A stretch of 64,000 nucleotides of DNA, taken from positions 1 through 64,000 of the forward strand of contig ONPU01000008.1 of NCBI GenBank assembly GCA_900319795.1, read 5' to 3'. The notes beneath the pieces were generated by a model, which saw only the letters and a program-made list of their open reading frames with translations, was not told the DNA's origin and made no database searches. A program made the position numbers and the translations under genes. The DNA comes from an uncultured Eubacteriales bacterium. GTDB lineage: Bacteria; Bacillota; Clostridia; Lachnospirales; Lachnospiraceae. Below, in pieces: positions 8,745 through 17,393 of the stretch (the stretch's first letter is position 1; every line of letters begins with the position of its first letter).

Positions 8745-10020
8745 GAAGCGCCATTCCTTCGTCGATCATCGTGTCGGCTGTGTCGAGACAGCGGTTCGCG
8801 AGTTCGGAGTTGTGGGCTCCTTCGGCATTTTCCACATAGCAATAGTCGAAGTACCACTGCGCTTCGCGATGGATCTGCCGCACTTCGTCGAGCTGTTCCT
8901 CCGTATAACTTCCACTCGCGACGGCGTCGGCCAGAGCGTCCTTGAATGCGGAGAGCTTATTGCCGACTTCGGTTTCGCGGGCCGTCGTGCGGTCCTGGAT
9001 GCCCTTGACCATGGAAACCATGTCCACGCCTTCGTGGCACTGGGCGCAGGTTTCGAGGATTGCCGGGCTGTCCAGCGGACTTACGAAGTTGTGGCTGTGA
9101 TAGACCTTGCCCTCTTCCGTCTGAATCAGTTCCATGTGGCAGTCGGCGCAGTTGAGGAGGCCGGCGTGTTTGCCCTGAAGGAAGGTTTCCATTTCCGGAT
9201 GCTGTGCTTTCAGCAGTTTCGTACCGGTGGATTCCTGGGTCCAGTCGGAGAAGTCCATGGCGTTGTATTTTTCGAGCATGGCTTCGGGCGACATTTCCTC
9301 AACGCTTGAGGGAACAAACCTGGCCGCTTTATTTTCCGGATCAAAATAGTACTCCATATGGCACTGTCCGCAGGACAGCACCGCCGGATCGACTTTGGAA
9401 ATGTTGTCTCCCAGCGCGTCCGAGAGGTACTTGTGCGTGACCACGAGCTCGCCGCCGTTGCCGGCATTGTTGCCGTGGCAGTTGTAGCAGCTGACCGTCT
9501 CCTGCATCTGAGACGCGACTTCTTCGAAGTCCATCATGTAGGCGTCCTCGCCGATGTCATTGACGAGCTTCGTGAAATTCGGCGTCTTGCAAGTCAGGCA
9601 GTTCGCCATCGGATGCGGGCGCTCGGTGGCCGCCACGTCGCGCAGGGTGTAGGCATGGCCGATCGCGCTCTTGTAATCCTTCGCAAAGCCGTAGCCCTCG
9701 TAGATGTTGACCAGATAGGGCGACTCTTCCAGGTAGTCGACCTGATAGGTGTTCTGATCCATTTCGCCCATTGTCACAGCGATTTCCGGGTACACGGCCG
9801 CCCATTCCTGCTGCGAAATGACGCCGTCCGGCGAGGCGGCTTCCGGAGCCTCCACGTCCAGATACTCGATGTCTTCGCGCGTGAGGGGACCCAAAGCCCC
9901 TCTGTTCTCAAGATGATACCAGACCGGTTTTCCCGTCGCGATGCCGCCAAGTCCGACAACAGCCGCGACTGTCAGCGCTCCCGCGCAGATGCATTTTAAA
10001 ATTGTTTCCCGATGTATCAT
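8737..10020 (-). CDS. nrfA: Pentaheme cytochrome c nitrite reductase (ammonia-forming) NrfA
   Basis: Reduces nitrite to ammonium with six electrons on the outer face of the membrane. Five heme motifs are visible: CLTCK (about 131), CYNCH (168), CGQCH (207), CADCH (281) and CAQCH (315). The lysine-ligated CxxCK marks the catalytic heme. The active-site context CGQCHMEYYF and AQHPE, giving the Tyr and His near the substrate, is intact. An uncleaved helix or signal at residues 7-28 would anchor it or export it. The start at 10020 is chosen because GGAGG sits 6 bases upstream; the ATG at 10035 lies inside the family B repeat. No nrfH or nrfB quinol-linked donor gene lies nearby. resB overlaps its 3' end, and the rnf genes lie upstream. 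Confidence 0.95.
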   Translation of the reverse strand: MIHRETILKCICAGALTVAAVVGLGGIATGKPVWYHLENRGALGPLTREDIEYLDVEAPEAASPDGVISQQEWAAVYPEIAVTMGEMDQNTYQVDYLEESPYLVNIYEGYGFAKDYKSAIGHAYTLRDVAATERPHPMANCLTCKTPNFTKLVNDIGEDAYMMDFEEVASQMQETVSCYNCHGNNAGNGGELVVTHKYLSDALGDNISKVDPAVLSCGQCHMEYYFDPENKAARFVPSSVEEMSPEAMLEKYNAMDFSDWTQESTGTKLLKAQHPEMETFLQGKHAGLLNCADCHMELIQTEEGKVYHSHNFVSPLDSPAILETCAQCHEGVDMVSMVKGIQDRTTARETEVGNKLSAFKDALADAVASGSYTEEQLDEVRQIHREAQWYFDYCYVENAEGAHNSELANRCLDTADTMIDEGMALLA

Positions 10021-10033
10021 AGTCGTCCTCCGC

Positions 10034-10097
10034 ATAAGACACCAGGGACAGTCCCCGGTGTCTTATAAGACACTGGGGACTGTCCCCACTGTCTTAT
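10034..10097. repeat. Two back-to-back family B palindromes between rnfB and nrfA
   Basis: Two ATAAGACA...TGTCTTAT palindromes adjoin: 10034-10066 (inner GGGACAGTCCC) and 10065-10097 (inner GGGGACTGTCCCC). The rnfB stop codon (10094-10096) is supplied by the repeat. On the minus strand it would fold as one or two stable hairpins between rnfB and the nrfA ribosome binding site, so it could separate the expression of the two gene sets. Confidence 0.85.
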
Positions 10098-10885
10098 TTT
10101 CTCACATTTATCGCTTTTGTCGGACATTTCTCCGCGCATTTGCCGCAGTTTGTGCAGAGCGCGGTGTCGATGTGCGCCAGGTTATCCGTTACCGTGATCG
10201 CGCCGGTTTCGCACTGCTTTGTGCACAGGCGGCAGCCGATGCAGCCGACGGCGCAGATGTTCTTCACCTGCGGGCCGCGGTTGGTGTTTCTGCAGCGGAC
10301 AAAGGTCTTCTGATCGTAAGGAATCAGCTCGATCAGGGCCTTCGGGCAGGTCTTGACGCAGAGGCCGCAGGCGACGCATTTGTCGGGGTCGACGACCGCG
10401 ACGCCGTCCACGACCGTGATCGCGTGCGCCGGGCAGACCTTCACGCAGGAGCCGTAGCCCATGCAGCCGAAGTCGCAGCTCCACATCGAAATGCCGCTTG
10501 CCACTGCCGATCTGCAGTCCGAAATGCCGGTGTAATTGGCCTTGATGGCCGTGTGTTCACAGCTGCCGTTGCAGCGGACATACGCCACTTTTCGCTCCGC
10601 GGCATCGGCGCTTACGCCCATGACTTCACCGATCTTCTCGGCGCAGGACGCGCCGCCGACCGGACATCCGTTCACCGGGGCCTCGCCGGAGGCGATGGCC
10701 GCCGCCATGGCGTCGCAGCCCGCGTAGCCGCAGGCGCCGCAGTTGTTGCCCGGAAGAAGTTCACGGACCGCCGAAACTCTCTCGTCCACGTCCACGTGGA
10801 ATTTTCTTCCGAAGAAGACCAGCCCCACGCCGACCAGAATTCCGCAGACGGCGATGACAGCTGTTGCTATAAGTATTCCCGCCAT
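10094..10885 (-). CDS. rnfB: Rnf complex iron-sulfur subunit RnfB
   Basis: Ferredoxin-accepting subunit of the Rnf ion-translocating ferredoxin:NAD oxidoreductase. The N-terminal helix (residues 3-25) anchors it. It is followed by the four-cysteine domain NNCGACGYAGCDAM...GCPVGG (about 46-78) and several 4Fe-4S motifs: CMGYGSCVKVCP, CVACGLCVKTCP, CIGCRLCTKQC and CTNCGKCAEKCP. The length of 263 residues is typical of clostridial RnfB. It lies 11 bases after rnfA at the end of the rnfC-DG-E-A-B operon. The complex couples ferredoxin oxidation to sodium or proton export and NAD reduction. Confidence 0.96.
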   Translation of the reverse strand: MAGILIATAVIAVCGILVGVGLVFFGRKFHVDVDERVSAVRELLPGNNCGACGYAGCDAMAAAIASGEAPVNGCPVGGASCAEKIGEVMGVSADAAERKVAYVRCNGSCEHTAIKANYTGISDCRSAVASGISMWSCDFGCMGYGSCVKVCPAHAITVVDGVAVVDPDKCVACGLCVKTCPKALIELIPYDQKTFVRCRNTNRGPQVKNICAVGCIGCRLCTKQCETGAITVTDNLAHIDTALCTNCGKCAEKCPTKAINVRK

Positions 10886-10896
10886 ACTTCCTCCTT

Positions 10897-11472
10897 TCAG
10901 CTAAGGCCCGAGAAGCCCATGAACGCAATTGACATCAGTGCCGCGCACAAAAAGACGATCGGCGCGCCGCGGAACGGCTTCGGAATCGCCTCTTCGTCGA
11001 GACGTCCGCGGATGCCGGCAAGAAGCACGATCGCGATCGTATAGCCGACGCCGGTGCCGAAGCCCGCGAGAACGCTCTCGATAAAAGTGTACTCATTCTG
11101 GACATTTGTCAGCGCCACGCCGAGCACCGCGCAGTTTGTGGTGATCAGCGGCAGGTAAATGCCGAGCGCCTGATAAAGTCCCGGAGAGGTCTTTTTGATA
11201 AACATTTCCACGATCTGCACGAGCGCCGCGATGACCAGAATGAAGACGATCGTCTTCAGATAGTCGAGATTAAACGGCTTCAGTACAAAGTCGTAGAGAA
11301 GCGAAGCCACCGCGGACGCGAGCGTGATAACAAAGATCACCGCCACGCCGAGCGACGCGGACGCCTTCATCTTGCTCGATACGCCAAGGAACGAGCAGAT
11401 ACCGAGGAACTGGTTGAGGACCACGTTGTTAATGAGGGCCGCCGTCACGATAATCAGGATCAGTTCTTTCAT
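10897..11472 (-). CDS. rnfA: Rnf complex membrane subunit RnfA
   Basis: 191-residue polytopic subunit with six helices, homologous in fold to RnfE and arranged with it in inverted orientation around a membrane Fe-S site. The motifs NNVVLNQFLGICSFLG near the N-terminus and TTNCAVLGVAL in the middle carry the conserved cysteines. The start at 11472 is preferred, with AAAGGAGG upstream; the longer frame from 11493 is not needed. Its ATG overlaps the rnfE stop by 4 bases. Confidence 0.95.
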   Translation of the reverse strand: MKELILIIVTAALINNVVLNQFLGICSFLGVSSKMKASASLGVAVIFVITLASAVASLLYDFVLKPFNLDYLKTIVFILVIAALVQIVEMFIKKTSPGLYQALGIYLPLITTNCAVLGVALTNVQNEYTFIESVLAGFGTGVGYTIAIVLLAGIRGRLDEEAIPKPFRGAPIVFLCAALMSIAFMGFSGLS

Positions 11473-12146
11473 TTTTCGGCCTCCTTTCCGCACGCGGGAC
11501 CTTTCGCGCAGGCCGCGCAGCAGCCGTCGCAGCCGGTCACCATTTCCGAAGAACGGTTCTTCACATTGAAGAAATTCAGTACCGCGATCATGAAGCCGAG
11601 CACGAGGAACGCGCCCGGAGCCTTCACGAAAATGCCGATCGGCTCAACCGACTTCGGCAGGATCTGAATCCCGAACAGCGTGCCCGCGCCGACCAGCTCG
11701 CGGATCATGCCGAGCGCGGTCAGGGCAATCGTAAAGCCGAGGCCCATGCCGATTCCGTCAAATACCGCCGGCAGCGGATGCGCCTTATTGGCATAAGCTT
11801 CCGCGCGGCCGAGGATGATGCAGTTCACCACGATCAGCGGAATATACAGGCCGAGCGCGCTGTAGATCGAAGGCAGGTAGGCCTTGATCAGAAGCTCGGT
11901 CACCGTCACGAGCGAAGCCACGATGACGATATAGGCCGGCAGACGCACTTCGTCCGGAATCACCTTCCTGAGAAGGGAAATAATCAGGTTTGACAAAACG
12001 AGCACCGCGAGCGTCGAAAATCCCATTCCGAGGCCGTTGATCGCGGCCGTCGAAACCGCCAGAGTCGGGCACATGCCGAGCATCAGCACAAAGGTCGGAT
12101 TCTCTTTGACAATGCCGTTATAGAGACGTTCCTTACAAGCATTCAT
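11469..12146 (-). CDS. rnfE: Rnf complex membrane subunit RnfE
   Basis: 225 residues, polytopic, paralogous to RnfA. The conserved LMLGMCPTLAVS near residue 20 and IVVNCIILGRAEAYA in the middle carry the paired cysteines expected of the RnfA/RnfE Fe-S site. The C-terminus is cysteine-rich (CDGCCAACAKGPACG), an extension that could bind another metal centre or simply be a lineage feature. The start at 12146 follows GGAGGAG; upstream in-frame codons are rejected. It lies 19 bases after the rnfDG fusion and overlaps rnfA by 4 bases. Confidence 0.94.
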   Translation of the reverse strand: MNACKERLYNGIVKENPTFVLMLGMCPTLAVSTAAINGLGMGFSTLAVLVLSNLIISLLRKVIPDEVRLPAYIVIVASLVTVTELLIKAYLPSIYSALGLYIPLIVVNCIILGRAEAYANKAHPLPAVFDGIGMGLGFTIALTALGMIRELVGAGTLFGIQILPKSVEPIGIFVKAPGAFLVLGFMIAVLNFFNVKNRSSEMVTGCDGCCAACAKGPACGKEAEK

Positions 12147-12165
12147 CTTTCTCTCCTCCCTTCCA

Positions 12166-13737
12166 TCACGCTGCCGCGTCGGCCGCAGCCGCTCCGCCGT
12201 TCGCCGCGTAGAAATCCAGTGCCGCGTTGACGGCATTGACAACCGCTCCGGAGGTAATCGAAGCACCCGAAATCGAGTCGATTTGGCTGTCCTCCGTCGA
12301 TCCGCCGCCCTTCATGAGCTCGAACCGCTCTACATTTTTGCCCGCGAACTGGCCCTTCCACTCAGGCTCGTCGGCGCGCATACCCATGCCGGCGGTTTCA
12401 TTTAATTCGGTAAATGAAATGCCATTCACGGTCCCGTCCGCGGCAATGCCGACCGCCAGCGTAATCTTTCCGTCAAAGCCGTCGGCCGTGGTCACGGAAA
12501 TGACGTATCCCACGGTATTTCCGGAAGCATCCACGCCCTTGTAAGCATCATTGATATAGACACGGCCGAAGTCGCTGCCGTAGACCGCGCCTTCCAGCGC
12601 TTCCACAGCCGCCTTGCCTTCTTCCCAGTCCACGATCTCCTCGGCGCCGGTCACGACTTCCTTGTAGGCCGCCGCCTGGGCCGCTCTCTCCTGCTCTTCG
12701 ATCGTATCTTTCGTAAGGCCGAACACGCCCGAAAGCGCCACGCCCGCGATCAGGGTGATCAGGGTCAGGACTAAAGCGGGAGCAATCGCCGCGAGACTGA
12801 AGAAGCTCTCTCCCTCTTTCTTTCTGTACGCAAACGGCTTCGGCACGATGAACTGATCGATCATCGGCGTCACGAGGTTGGTAATGATGATCGCGTAACT
12901 CACCGAGTCCGCCGCGCTTCCGTTCACACGGAAAAGGCCGCTCAAAACACCCGCGATCGCGCCGTACAGAAGCTGTCCCGTCGACGAGACCGGGCTCGTC
13001 ACCGGATCTGTCGCCATGAAGAACGCGCCCATCAGGATACCGCCGCCGCAAAGGTGTGCGAGGAGGAATTTGCCGTCAAGGCCCTGCCCTCCGAAGAGGA
13101 TCATGAAAATGCCGAACGCCCCGATCATCGAAGCCGGAATCTCCCAGGTAATGCCGCCGCTGATCCACAGATACAGGCCGCCGATCAGAAGTGCCAGAGC
13201 CGAGCATCCGATGACGCCGGTGGAGGTTCCGAGGAACATCTGTGTGACATTGACCGCGCCGCCGCCTTTCAGGACCTCAAGCGGAGTCGCGGAGCTGACG
13301 CCGTCCACACCGTAGGCCGTCATTGTTCCGCTGAACGAGATCAGCAGGAAGCATCTGGCCGCAAGGGCGGGGTTGATGAAGTTCTTGCCGAGGCCGCCGA
13401 ACATGCATTTGACGACCACGATCGCGAACACGGCGCCGAGTACCGGAATATAGAACGGAACCAGCGGAGACAGACAGAGCGCAAGCAGAAGTCCCGTCAC
13501 AACCGCGCTGCCGTCCTTAATCGTCAGTTCCTTCTTCATGATTTTGCAGCAAATGGCTTCCGACGCCACCGCCGCAAGAATCGACAGAAATACGATGATT
13601 CCCGCGCGGACGCCGAAGCGCCAGATGCCCACCAATGTCGCGGGAAGAAGGGAAATGATGACGTTGTACATCACCGGCCCCGTCTGCAGCCTGCTCCTTA
13701 CATGCGGGCTGGAGGATACATGATAGATCTGGTTCAT
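12166..13737 (-). CDS. rnfDG: Fused RnfD-RnfG flavin subunits of the Rnf complex
   Basis: One 523-residue frame holds two normally separate subunits. Residues 1 to about 320 match RnfD: nine or ten helices, the quinone-reductase NqrB-like core, and the flavinylation-type motif SSATPLEVL. After a charged linker (AYRKKEGESFF), residues ~330-523 match RnfG: one helix, then a periplasmic FMN-binding domain with the covalent flavin motif SISGASITS near residue 500. No stop, frameshift or good internal ribosome binding site was seen at the join. RnfC, E, A and B are all present, so the fusion would supply both flavin subunits. Its start overlaps the rnfC stop by 4 bases. Confidence 0.93.
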   Translation of the reverse strand: MNQIYHVSSSPHVRSRLQTGPVMYNVIISLLPATLVGIWRFGVRAGIIVFLSILAAVASEAICCKIMKKELTIKDGSAVVTGLLLALCLSPLVPFYIPVLGAVFAIVVVKCMFGGLGKNFINPALAARCFLLISFSGTMTAYGVDGVSSATPLEVLKGGGAVNVTQMFLGTSTGVIGCSALALLIGGLYLWISGGITWEIPASMIGAFGIFMILFGGQGLDGKFLLAHLCGGGILMGAFFMATDPVTSPVSSTGQLLYGAIAGVLSGLFRVNGSAADSVSYAIIITNLVTPMIDQFIVPKPFAYRKKEGESFFSLAAIAPALVLTLITLIAGVALSGVFGLTKDTIEEQERAAQAAAYKEVVTGAEEIVDWEEGKAAVEALEGAVYGSDFGRVYINDAYKGVDASGNTVGYVISVTTADGFDGKITLAVGIAADGTVNGISFTELNETAGMGMRADEPEWKGQFAGKNVERFELMKGGGSTEDSQIDSISGASITSGAVVNAVNAALDFYAANGGAAAADAAA

Positions 13738-15425
13738 TTCGCATCCTCCTTTCCGATCGCTTTGACGGACTTTTCTTCGCTCGACGTATCGGCGACGTCC
13801 GCCCTCACCGCGTCGGTGACTTTATTTCCCAAAGTGGTTTTCGCGTTGCTGGCCAGATCCGCCTCAGCCTCTTTGATGGCGGTCTTGACGCTCGCTTCCA
13901 CCTTCTCATCCACGTTGTTGACGGCCTCGCTCTGGGCTGCCAGGCGCTGTTCCGCCTCGGAGGCCCTTGCCAGGTTCTTGCCTGGCTCTCTTACGCGCAG
14001 AGCCGCCGCAACCGCCGCGTCGATCTCTTCCTGACGCTTCTGGGCCGCCTCTTTCTCAAGAGCCGCTGCCGCTGCCGCCTCTTCCGCGCGTTTCACGGCC
14101 TTCGCGGCCATGATGTCGTTGCGCGCTTCCTTGAAGAGCTGCATCAGCGGACGTTTCGCGGGACATGTAAATGTACAGGTTCCGCAGGAAATGCATTCCA
14201 GTCCGTAGAGGACCTTCTCATAGCGTTCATAGTCCTTGCGTTCCGCGGCCACGGCCATCATCTGCGGGTTGAGCCCCAGCGGACATACATGGACGCAGCG
14301 CGCGCAGCGGATGCAGGCGGTCTGCTGCTTTTCGGCGGCCGCCACCTCGTCTTCCTCAAGGAATGTAAACGCGTTGTTGTTCTTCTGCAGAGGCACTTCC
14401 GTAGTCGCGAGCGCGACGCCCATCATCGGACCGCCGCTCAAAACCTTGACCGGAACCGTGCCCTCTTTCGCGCCGCCCGCGGCATCGAACAGCTCGCTGA
14501 CCAGGGTGCCGATCGGCACGATCAGGTTCGAAGGCTCCGCCACCGCTTCTCCGGAAATGGTCACCGCCTTCTCCATCAGCGGCGTCGATTCGCAGACCGC
14601 CTGGTAAATGGCGTAAATCGTCGCGACGTTGTCCACAATGCAGCCCGCGTCAGCCGGCAGCTGGGACGCCTTGATATCAATGCCCGCCACGACCGAAATG
14701 ATCTCTCTTTCACCGCCCTGCGGGTACTTGATCGGAACCACCTTGACCGAGATGTCGCTCTCCGTCTCACACGCCTTCTGCATCGCGGCGATCGCTTCGG
14801 GCTTGTTGTCCTCGATCACCACGACTCCCTTCGCGTTCGGGAAAAGGCGCATCATCACCTTCATACCGGTCACGATCTCGTCCGCGTGTGTCCGCATCAG
14901 CTGGTCATCGCAGGTAATATACGGCTCGCATTCGGCGCCGTTCGCGATGACATAGCGGATCCCGTCCGGATTCTTCGGGGACAGCTTGACGTTGGTCGGG
15001 AAACCCGCGCCGCCGAGGCCCACGATTCCCGCGTCCTTGACCTTCTGCACGATCTCCTTGCCGTCCAGTGTGGTGTAGTCCACCTTTTCCCCGATTCCGG
15101 GCATTTTTTCGTACTGTCCGTCATTGGAAATGATGACAGACTCCGCCATGACTCCCATCACGGTCCTGTGTTTTTCAACTGCCTTCACGGTGCCGGAGCA
15201 GGAGCTGATGATATTTGCGGAAATGAAACCGCTGGCTTCACCGATGATCTGCCCCGCCAGCACCCGGTCGCCCTTTTTCACGACCGCCGTCGCGGGACGC
15301 CCGATATGCTGCCCGAGCGGAAATACCAGAAGCCCGCCGGGCTCGTAGCGTCTGAACGCGGCATCGCGCGAGAGCGCTTTTTTATCCGCCGGGTGCACAC
15401 CGCCGCGGAAAGTTCTTCTTGCCAT
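13734..15425 (-). CDS. rnfC: Rnf complex NADH-binding subunit RnfC, long C-terminal tail
   Basis: First gene of the rnf operon, encoding the peripheral subunit with NADH- and FMN-binding folds and two 4Fe-4S clusters. Seen: the N-terminal RnfC barrel-sandwich region, the glycine-rich segment VGLGGAGFPTNVKL near residue 140, NGAECEPYITCD, and the cluster motifs CIRCARCVHVCP and CISCGTCTFTCP near 370-415. After residue ~440 comes a tail of about 120 residues rich in Ala, Glu and Lys, probably coiled coil, ending in a charged tail. Long RnfC tails occur in other bacteria, but the partner of this one is unknown. The 5' region contains a long inverted repeat. Confidence 0.95.
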   Translation of the reverse strand: MARRTFRGGVHPADKKALSRDAAFRRYEPGGLLVFPLGQHIGRPATAVVKKGDRVLAGQIIGEASGFISANIISSCSGTVKAVEKHRTVMGVMAESVIISNDGQYEKMPGIGEKVDYTTLDGKEIVQKVKDAGIVGLGGAGFPTNVKLSPKNPDGIRYVIANGAECEPYITCDDQLMRTHADEIVTGMKVMMRLFPNAKGVVVIEDNKPEAIAAMQKACETESDISVKVVPIKYPQGGEREIISVVAGIDIKASQLPADAGCIVDNVATIYAIYQAVCESTPLMEKAVTISGEAVAEPSNLIVPIGTLVSELFDAAGGAKEGTVPVKVLSGGPMMGVALATTEVPLQKNNNAFTFLEEDEVAAAEKQQTACIRCARCVHVCPLGLNPQMMAVAAERKDYERYEKVLYGLECISCGTCTFTCPAKRPLMQLFKEARNDIMAAKAVKRAEEAAAAAALEKEAAQKRQEEIDAAVAAALRVREPGKNLARASEAEQRLAAQSEAVNNVDEKVEASVKTAIKEAEADLASNAKTTLGNKVTDAVRADVADTSSEEKSVKAIGKEDAK

Positions 15426-15449
15426 CTCGATCCCTCTTTTTCATCTTTT

Positions 15450-15664
15450 TATGATTACTGCGTCAAAAGAATATTTCTAAAATCATTGTATAAACAATTC
15501 AGACGGCTTCCGCGCGAAGAACTTCTAACCTCCTCAGAAATTGCTAAAAGCGTTCGAAAAAATCGCAAACTCGCTTCGCTCAGACAGTGCTGAAATCACT
15601 TGTGCAGATGTCTAAATTGTTTATACAATGATCTCAAAATATTCTTTTGGCATTGTAATCATTT
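15450..15664. repeat. Long imperfect inverted repeat upstream of rnfC
   Basis: An arm at 15450-15504 (ATGATTAC...CAAAAGAATATTT...TCATTGTATAAACAATT.AGAC) is repeated in inverse orientation at 15610-15664, with scattered mismatches and a one-base indel. About 105 bases lie between the arms. Each arm contains the small palindrome ATTGT(TTAT)ACAAT, at 15485-15498 and 15616-15629, so two operator-like sites lie about 131 bases apart. On the minus strand TTGTTT (15492-15497) and TATTCT (15468-15473) are 18 bases apart and could be the rnf promoter. The element could be a MITE or a paired regulatory site. The rest of 15426-15789 shows no gene. Confidence 0.8.
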
Positions 15665-15789
15665 CTATAACAAAACATAACAAAAACCGCGAAGACCTGC
15701 GCACAGATCTTCTCGATTTCTGCCATGTCGATTTAACTACATTGTACTCGAAGCTGCCCTGCCAGTAAAGCCTTTCTTCCTGTTGGCTT

Positions 15790-16815
15790 TCAAACCCGGA
15801 TCACATGGAAGGACGCCGACTTCAGCATGCGGTTCATGACCGAAAATCCCGCTCCCTCCTGCGGCAGGGCCGTCGCGAGAATCAGGTCCGCGCCGGAGGC
15901 GTCCGCCTCCCGAAGAAGGCCGTAAATGTCATGGGCGGCCCGCTCCGCTTCGTCCGGTTCGAAGGAAATCACATAGACCCTTTCGCCCTTTTCTTCATGG
16001 GCTTTCCGCACAACGTCGATTTCGGCGAGAACCTTTTCATAAGGTCCTTCGAAAAGGAGCATCGGGGCCTTGGGCGCGTAGTGTTTGTACTTCATTCCCG
16101 GCGCCTTCGGATGAAAGTCCGAAGTGTCATTTGCCGCTTCGGAAGGATCCCGGTTCAGCGTCGGATCGAGCAGGACCTTCTTGCCCAGCACTTCCTCAAA
16201 CTGACTGCGGATAATCATTCCCGGGCGGAGGATCATCGGCACGTCGCCGCTTAAGTCGATGATCGTGGATTCGATTCCGACCCGGCACGTCCCTCCGTCA
16301 AGCACGGCGTCAATCCGTCCGTCCATGTCCTCGAGCACGTGCTGCGCGGTTGTCGGCGAAGGTCTCTTCGAGCGGTTCGCGCTCGGTCCCGCAAGCGGTT
16401 TCGAACGGCGGATCAGTTCGCGCGTCAGCGCGTTGTCCGGCATGCGGATTCCCGCCGTTTTGAGGCCCGCAATCGTAATCGCGGGAATGATCGGGGCGGC
16501 CGGCACCACCATGGTCATCGGTCCCGGCCAGAAGGCTTCCGCCAGCTTTTTCATATCCTCCGTCACTTCCGGTGTCAGCGTTTCAAGATCCGACACGTCC
16601 GCGATCGTCACAATCGTCGGGTTGTCGGCCGGGCGGCCTTTTGCCTCGTAAATTTTGGCGACGGCATTTGCGTTCAAAGCGTCCGCGCCGAGCCCGTAAA
16701 CGGTTTCCGTGGGAAATGCCACGAGCCCGCCGCCTTTAATAATCGCCGCGGCCCTGTCCAGGTCCCGGTCCGTTCCCTTCAGGTATAGTGTCTCCATTGT
16801 TTTATTTCCATTCAT
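15790..16815 (-). CDS. L-threonylcarbamoyladenylate synthase, Sua5 type
   Basis: Makes threonylcarbamoyl-AMP from threonine, bicarbonate and ATP for the t6A37 modification of tRNAs. The YrdC domain fills residues ~10-205 (FPTETVYGLGADA, KIYEAKGRPADNP, WPGPMT, GPSANRS), followed by the linker SDFHPKAPGMKYKHYAPKAP and a C-terminal Sua5 domain, the long architecture of B. subtilis YwlC. The ATG at 16815 has no strong ribosome binding site; the ATG at 16797 is an alternative start. It stands alone between rnfC and thiW on the same strand. Confidence 0.95.
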   Translation of the reverse strand: MNGNKTMETLYLKGTDRDLDRAAAIIKGGGLVAFPTETVYGLGADALNANAVAKIYEAKGRPADNPTIVTIADVSDLETLTPEVTEDMKKLAEAFWPGPMTMVVPAAPIIPAITIAGLKTAGIRMPDNALTRELIRRSKPLAGPSANRSKRPSPTTAQHVLEDMDGRIDAVLDGGTCRVGIESTIIDLSGDVPMILRPGMIIRSQFEEVLGKKVLLDPTLNRDPSEAANDTSDFHPKAPGMKYKHYAPKAPMLLFEGPYEKVLAEIDVVRKAHEEKGERVYVISFEPDEAERAAHDIYGLLREADASGADLILATALPQEGAGFSVMNRMLKSASFHVIRV

Positions 16816-16883
16816 TTTTTTGTCGGTTGAACATCTCGTTCACGACAATTATAGCATGAATGCGGCACAAAGCCAGCTGAAGC

Positions 16884-17393
16884 TCAGGCGTTCAGCTGTG
16901 CCTTGACCTGTTTCAGCACGCCTGTGCCGTTCAGTGCCGCGAGCACAATGGCCGCGATGAGCGTCCCGCCTGCGGTACTGATCAGAAATGGTACGACAAA
17001 CGTAAACAGCGCCGCGCCGGTATTTCCCATCACAAATGCCGCGATCGGATAAGCCAGAAGGCCGCCGATAACGGCTGTGCCGAATACTTCTCCGATGCAT
17101 GCAGCCGGGAGCGCTTTAAAGCGATTGTACAGAAGCCCCGCAAGGAGCGCTCCGCACATGCTTCCCGGGAACGCGAGCGGTGTGCCGAGTCCCGTAAGAT
17201 TCCGCACGAGGCTTGCGATAAATGCAGCCGCAAGGCCCCACCACGGTCCGAGCAGCACGGCGCAAAGGACATTGACGAGGTGCTGGATCGGGGCGCATTT
17301 GGAGCCGAATACCGGGACCGAGAATGTCGATCCGACGACGGCCACTGCCGCGAAGATTGCCGTAAGTACCATTTTTCCTGTTTTTGAATTCAT
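16884..17393 (-). CDS. thiW: ThiW, thiazole-precursor ECF-type S component
   Basis: 169 residues, about six helices, matching ThiW. ThiW is the substrate-binding membrane subunit thought to import the thiamine precursor hydroxyethylthiazole with the shared energy-coupling-factor module. Motifs APIQHLVNVLCAVLLGPWWG and AFPGSMCGALLAGLLY are characteristic. It overlaps cytX by 4 bases and is the last gene of the TPP-riboswitch operon thiD-cytX-thiW. ECF ATPase genes are not in the window, as expected for a group II ECF system. Confidence 0.9.
   Translation of the reverse strand: MNSKTGKMVLTAIFAAVAVVGSTFSVPVFGSKCAPIQHLVNVLCAVLLGPWWGLAAAFIASLVRNLTGLGTPLAFPGSMCGALLAGLLYNRFKALPAACIGEVFGTAVIGGLLAYPIAAFVMGNTGAALFTFVVPFLISTAGGTLIAAIVLAALNGTGVLKQVKAQLNA

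Noticed and set aside
12700-12800. Frameshift or missing start between RnfD and RnfG
   Set aside because: The frame is open throughout and the linker has no stop or suitable internal start, so a true fusion is the simpler reading.
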